From: Paraburkholderia sp. CNPSo 3274
GTDB taxonomy: Bacteria > Pseudomonadota > Gammaproteobacteria > Burkholderiales > Burkholderiaceae
DNA length: 64,000 nt
Direction: 5' to 3'
NCBI RefSeq assembly: GCF_024206475.1
Contig: NZ_JAMBPR010000027.1
Coordinates: 1-64,000, forward strand
Below the pieces are notes generated by a model. It was given only the letters and a program-made list of their open reading frames with translations. It was not told the origin of the DNA and ran no database searches. Numbering within the stretch: position 1 is the first letter of the stretch; each line of letters opens with the position of its first letter. The position numbers were made by a program, and so were the translations under genes. Positions 61,210-64,000 of this stretch are shown here, one piece after another.

Positions 61210-61949
61210 AGCGAAAGCCTCTTGAATACGAAGCTGGGTAGCGATCGGATCACGAGCATGATTTCCGCCCAGAACCACGGCGTATAGATCGAGTCCTTGC
61301 CGCGCTCCACGGCGCGCACGATATCCGTCGCCACGCGCTCGGGCGAGGCGACGAGCGGGCCGGGCAGCGCGAGTCCGGCTGTCATCGGCGTATTCACGAA
61401 ACCCGGCTTGATCGTCAGGACTTTCACATTCGATTTGAAGAGCCGTGCGCGCAGCCCCTCACAGAACGTCGTCACTGCCGCCTTGGCGGTGCCGTAGACA
61501 TAGTTCGAGGGGCGACCGCGGTCGCCCGCCACCGACGAGATGACGGCGATCGAACCGCTCTTCTGTGCCTCGAACACACCGGCGAGCAGTGTGAGCAGTG
61601 CGATTGTCGAGAGTGCGTTGACGGTGATTTCACGCACAGCGGCCTGGGGGTCGCGTTCGCACTCCGACTGGTCGGATAGCGTCCCGTGCGCGAGCAGAAC
61701 GATGTCGATGCGGCCAAGCTCGGCCATGGCGGCGTCGAGCATCGGGGTGTGCTGTTCAAAATCGTTCACGTCGAGGACGAACGTGCCGACACGCCCCGCA
61801 CCACGTACGCGCAGATCCTGTGCGACGGCTTCGAGACGCGTTGCATGGCGGCCGGCAAGCATGAAGTTCGCGCCGCCCTTGATCCATTCTCGAGCACAGG
61901 CCACGGCGATGGCGGAGGAACCGCCTACGATCAGGATGTTCTTGTCCAT
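61206..61949 (-). CDS. Short-chain dehydrogenase, DprE2-like
   Basis: A 247-residue SDR. The cofactor loop is ILIVGGSSAIAVACAREW (residues 4-21), and the catalytic residues are Ser in AVISSVAGDRG and Tyr-x-x-x-Lys in YVYGTAK. The C-terminal hydrophobic/basic tail suggests membrane association, as for DprE2. It would reduce the 2-keto intermediate made by the neighbouring oxidase to polyprenyl-phosphoryl-arabinose. The start overlaps the oxidase stop (TAATG) and the end overlaps the GtrA start, so the block is translationally coupled. Confidence 0.87.
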   Translation of the reverse strand: MDKNILIVGGSSAIAVACAREWIKGGANFMLAGRHATRLEAVAQDLRVRGAGRVGTFVLDVNDFEQHTPMLDAAMAELGRIDIVLLAHGTLSDQSECERDPQAAVREITVNALSTIALLTLLAGVFEAQKSGSIAVISSVAGDRGRPSNYVYGTAKAAVTTFCEGLRARLFKSNVKVLTIKPGFVNTPMTAGLALPGPLVASPERVATDIVRAVERGKDSIYTPWFWAEIMLVIRSLPSFVFKRLSL

Positions 61950-63268
61950 TAGTGGGTTGTCCGTTGCCAGAAGCGCGACATCAAGGCCGGGTCGCGCAGT
62001 TGTTCGAGCGCCTGCCACGCTGGATAGGCGGAGCGAAAATCCGGACCGCTCATGTGAGCATCCTTGGCCGGATACTGGCGGCCGCCCGCTTCGCGCACGA
62101 TCGCGTCGAGTCGGGCGAAGAGCGTCGCGTTTCGCGTGTCGTGCTGGGGAAAGTCGAGTGCGAGCGAGATTCCCTGCATCGGGAACGAGAGCAGCCCCGG
62201 TGAGATGAGCGGGCCACAGCGTTTGAGGACTGCGAGGAATGAGCCTGCGTGCGTCGAGGCGATCGCGTCCAGGAACGCGTGCAATGCGTCGCGGGCCGTG
62301 CCGTCAGGCAGGACGAATTGATACTGCTGGAAGCCGCGCCGCCCATACAGGCGATTCCAGTCCCTTATGCTGTCTAGCGGGTAAAAGTAGCTCGCGCAAT
62401 TGACCACGGCGGGGCCTGCCTTGCTCGCGGCCCGGCGGTAGTAGAACTCGTTGAAGAGCTTCAACGTGTAGCGATTCACGGGCGACCAGGGCGGGGCGAA
62501 CGGCACGCTCCGCACGGGGCGTTGCGGCATATCGAAGCGCTGGTCGGTTGCATGGTCGGCGCTGACATAGATGCCGCGGCCAAGTGAGGTGCCGCGCCCC
62601 AAACAGTCGATCCATGCCACACCGTACTCATGCTGCGCGTCGTATTCCTGCGACAGTGCGAGAAATTCGTCGAGATTGCCGAACGGAATCGTCTGAGTGG
62701 CCAGGCGGCTCGATTCGACGGGCATCAGTTGCAGTTCGACCCACTCGACAATGCCCGTGAGGCCAAGCCCGCCGATCGTTGCGCGAAAGAACTTCTCGTT
62801 TTCCTCGGGTGCGCATTCGAGCGGTTCGCAATCGGAGCGCAGCAATGAAAAGCGTCGCACGTGTCGCCCGAAGGTGCCGCGCACATGGTGATTCTTGCCG
62901 TGGACGTCGTTGGCGACAGCGCCGCCGAGCGTGACAAATTGCGTGCCGGGCGTGACGGGCAACATCCAGCCGCGGGGTACCGCAAGCGCGAGCACCTCTC
63001 CGAGCGTGACACCCGCCTCGGCACGTACGACACCGGTCTTCCAGTCTGCTGCAATGAAACGGTTGAGGCCGCGCAGAGAGAGAACGTGATCGGTGGCGGC
63101 AAGGCAACTGTCTCCGTAGCTACGACCGTTGCCGAACGGCAACGTCGTACCGAAGCGCTCGGCCGCATCGCGCAGCGCCGTCTGTACGCTTTCACGCCAA
63201 CCAGGCTCGCGGCCGGTTTGCGGTGCGTACGGGTAGTGGCCCCAGGAACTGAGCTTCGAGATGCTCAT
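61949..63268 (-). CDS. FAD-dependent oxidase, DprE1-like (decaprenylphosphoryl-ribose 2'-epimerase oxidase subunit)
   Basis: A 439-residue VAO-family flavoprotein; mycobacterial DprE1 has 461. FAD-binding motifs: LPFGNGRSYGDSCLA (43-57), VTPGTQFVTLGGAVANDVHG (105-124), GTFGRHV and ATIGGLGLTGIV. The catalytic Lys of DprE1 (418) corresponds to Lys402 in YPAKDAH. The residue at the position of the benzothiazinone-target Cys387 is Ala370 (LSFPMQGISLALDFP). It would oxidise polyprenyl-phosphoryl-ribose to the 2-keto form. It is the first gene of the leftward block; the ATG at 63268 is the first consistent with the family start. Confidence 0.9.
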   Translation of the reverse strand: MSISKLSSWGHYPYAPQTGREPGWRESVQTALRDAAERFGTTLPFGNGRSYGDSCLAATDHVLSLRGLNRFIAADWKTGVVRAEAGVTLGEVLALAVPRGWMLPVTPGTQFVTLGGAVANDVHGKNHHVRGTFGRHVRRFSLLRSDCEPLECAPEENEKFFRATIGGLGLTGIVEWVELQLMPVESSRLATQTIPFGNLDEFLALSQEYDAQHEYGVAWIDCLGRGTSLGRGIYVSADHATDQRFDMPQRPVRSVPFAPPWSPVNRYTLKLFNEFYYRRAASKAGPAVVNCASYFYPLDSIRDWNRLYGRRGFQQYQFVLPDGTARDALHAFLDAIASTHAGSFLAVLKRCGPLISPGLLSFPMQGISLALDFPQHDTRNATLFARLDAIVREAGGRQYPAKDAHMSGPDFRSAYPAWQALEQLRDPALMSRFWQRTTH

Positions 63269-63755
63269 GACGTGCAGTTGCCTAACAATGGGTTGACAGT
63301 TAGCGCATGTTAGGCGGACGGCTCCGCGATTACCGTTCGCCGGAGCACAAAGCCCGCGTTCGTGCACCCGCGTGCACCGAGGTCCGCAGCGTGCTGGATT
63401 CTGGGCACTCCATCTGATCGAGATACGGGTCCGATGGAAAAACACTGGTCGGTGGCACTGAGCGCGCGGCGAGCGAGCTGCCCGGGCCACCGAGTCGTCG
63501 CGCGTTGTCGCTGTATCTGTATCACATCCGCGAATGCCGGTGCATTTAGTGGCGGAACGAGCCGACCATTTGTCGGAGGGATGTGGTGATGCAACTGGCA
63601 GCGGTCGAGCGTGGATTGTGGATCCGATCCCATGCTATCGATACGAGATTGAACAATGCCAGATCACCGTACGAGTGATCTACAAAAGCCGGTGGTTAGG
63701 TTTGGGCGCGTTCCGTCCGGCAGTGGACGCCGGTCCGTAGCGGTTTAGCGAAGGG
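63269..63755. other. Gene-free spacer with inverted repeat
   Basis: About 490 bp upstream of the oxidase gene, without a convincing gene. GCCTAAC (63280-63286) and GTTAGGC (63309-63315) form an inverted repeat 12 bp upstream of the start codon. The 13-mer at 63277-63289 recurs inverted at 51871-51883. It may hold the promoter of the arabinose block. Confidence 0.45.
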
Positions 63756-64000
63756 TTAGCGAACTACGTCGTCCGCGCCGGCGACGCCATGCACCGCGAC
63801 TACCGTGCCACCGTGTTTCGCAATCGCGCGCATTGCGTTCTTCACGCGACGCGCGAGTGGCACGACGGCGAATGCGAGCACCAGCAGCGCGGCGAGCACG
63901 ATTAGCATTTGGCTTGTCGACAAAGGCTGTCCTTGACGCGTCGCGCCGATCGCGACAAGCAGCGGGAAATGTAGGAGATACAGAGGAAACGTGGTGTCAC
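63756..64000 (-). CDS. Acyltransferase family 3, C-terminal part (5' end outside window)
   Basis: On the minus strand an open frame enters from the right border and ends with TAA at 63756-63758. Its 80 visible residues begin DTTFPLYLLHFPLLVAIGAT, the typical late helix of Acyl_transf_3 proteins (TFPLYLLHxP). A second helix (MLIVLAALLVLAFAVVPLARR) and a short hydrophilic tail follow. It is truncated only by the window. It would be a further surface-glycan O-acyltransferase. Confidence 0.75.
   Translation of the reverse strand, partial: DTTFPLYLLHFPLLVAIGATRQGQPLSTSQMLIVLAALLVLAFAVVPLARRVKNAMRAIAKHGGTVVAVHGVAGADDVVR

Noticed and set aside
63280..63315. Integron attC-like site (GCCTAAC...GTTAGGC)
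   Set aside because: The end boxes fit the consensus, but the total of 36 bp is too short for attC, inner boxes are missing, and there is no cassette array or integrase.
1..64000. CRISPR arrays, rRNA or tRNA genes, and a JUMPstart/ops element before the polysaccharide genes
   Set aside because: I looked for regular spacer-repeat arrays, RNA gene signatures and GGCGGTAG-type ops motifs upstream of 15638 and found none.

Overview
The window looks like chromosomal DNA of a Burkholderiaceae member (Paraburkholderia/Caballeronia/Burkholderia type). Evidence: high G+C with strong third-position GC, and typical small genes of that group (XapX, BON, entericidin, host-attachment protein). This is inference; no rRNA or other taxonomic marker is present.

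Layout. 1-12.3 kb is ordinary housekeeping and stress sequence: the 5' end of a polysaccharide deacetylase at the left border, a BON protein, a TauE/SafE permease and RarD. It also holds a complete persulfide-detoxification module: an SqrR/BigR-type repressor, two YeeE/YedE proteins, a DUF442-sulfide:quinone oxidoreductase fusion and a divergent persulfide-dioxygenase-like hydrolase, all around one palindromic operator. 12.4-30.7 kb is a Wzx/Wzy/Wza/Wzc exopolysaccharide locus: WecA-like and WbaP-like initiating transferases, a secreted glycoside hydrolase, outer-membrane exporter, tyrosine autokinase, polymerase, flippase, five glycosyltransferases and one acyltransferase.

31.0-51.6 kb runs entirely on the minus strand and is the unusual part. 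A 3309-residue hybrid NRPS-PKS reads A-PCP-KS-AT-ACP-aminotransferase-C-A-PCP. It is followed by a condensation-thioesterase protein whose two active-site motifs are both non-canonical (HSxxxDG and a Cys nucleophile). Around these lie an SGNH hydrolase, two paralogous JmjC/cupin-like putative hydroxylases, a GtrB/GtrA pair, a membrane glycosyltransferase and a phosphopantetheinyl transferase. Hand-read specificity codes suggest a Val-like first unit, malonyl extension, amination of the beta-keto group and addition of Gly, that is, a beta,gamma-diamino acid-glycine unit. A 26-bp element is perfectly conserved upstream of both the polysaccharide operon and the NRPS-PKS operon, which suggests the two are switched on together.

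52.5-58.9 kb is patchy accessory DNA: a GT2, an FkbH-like protein, an unrecognised membrane protein, a decayed IS5-type transposase and an AT-rich GT87-like gene. 59.2-63.3 kb is a four-gene polyprenyl-phosphoryl-arabinose pathway (DprE1-like oxidase, DprE2-like SDR, GtrA, HAD-UbiA fusion), of the kind known from mycobacteria and from rhizobial noeCHOP. The 3' end of an acyltransferase runs off the right border. Overall the region is a surface-glycan island with an embedded non-ribosomal assembly line whose product may be secreted or attached to a glycan.
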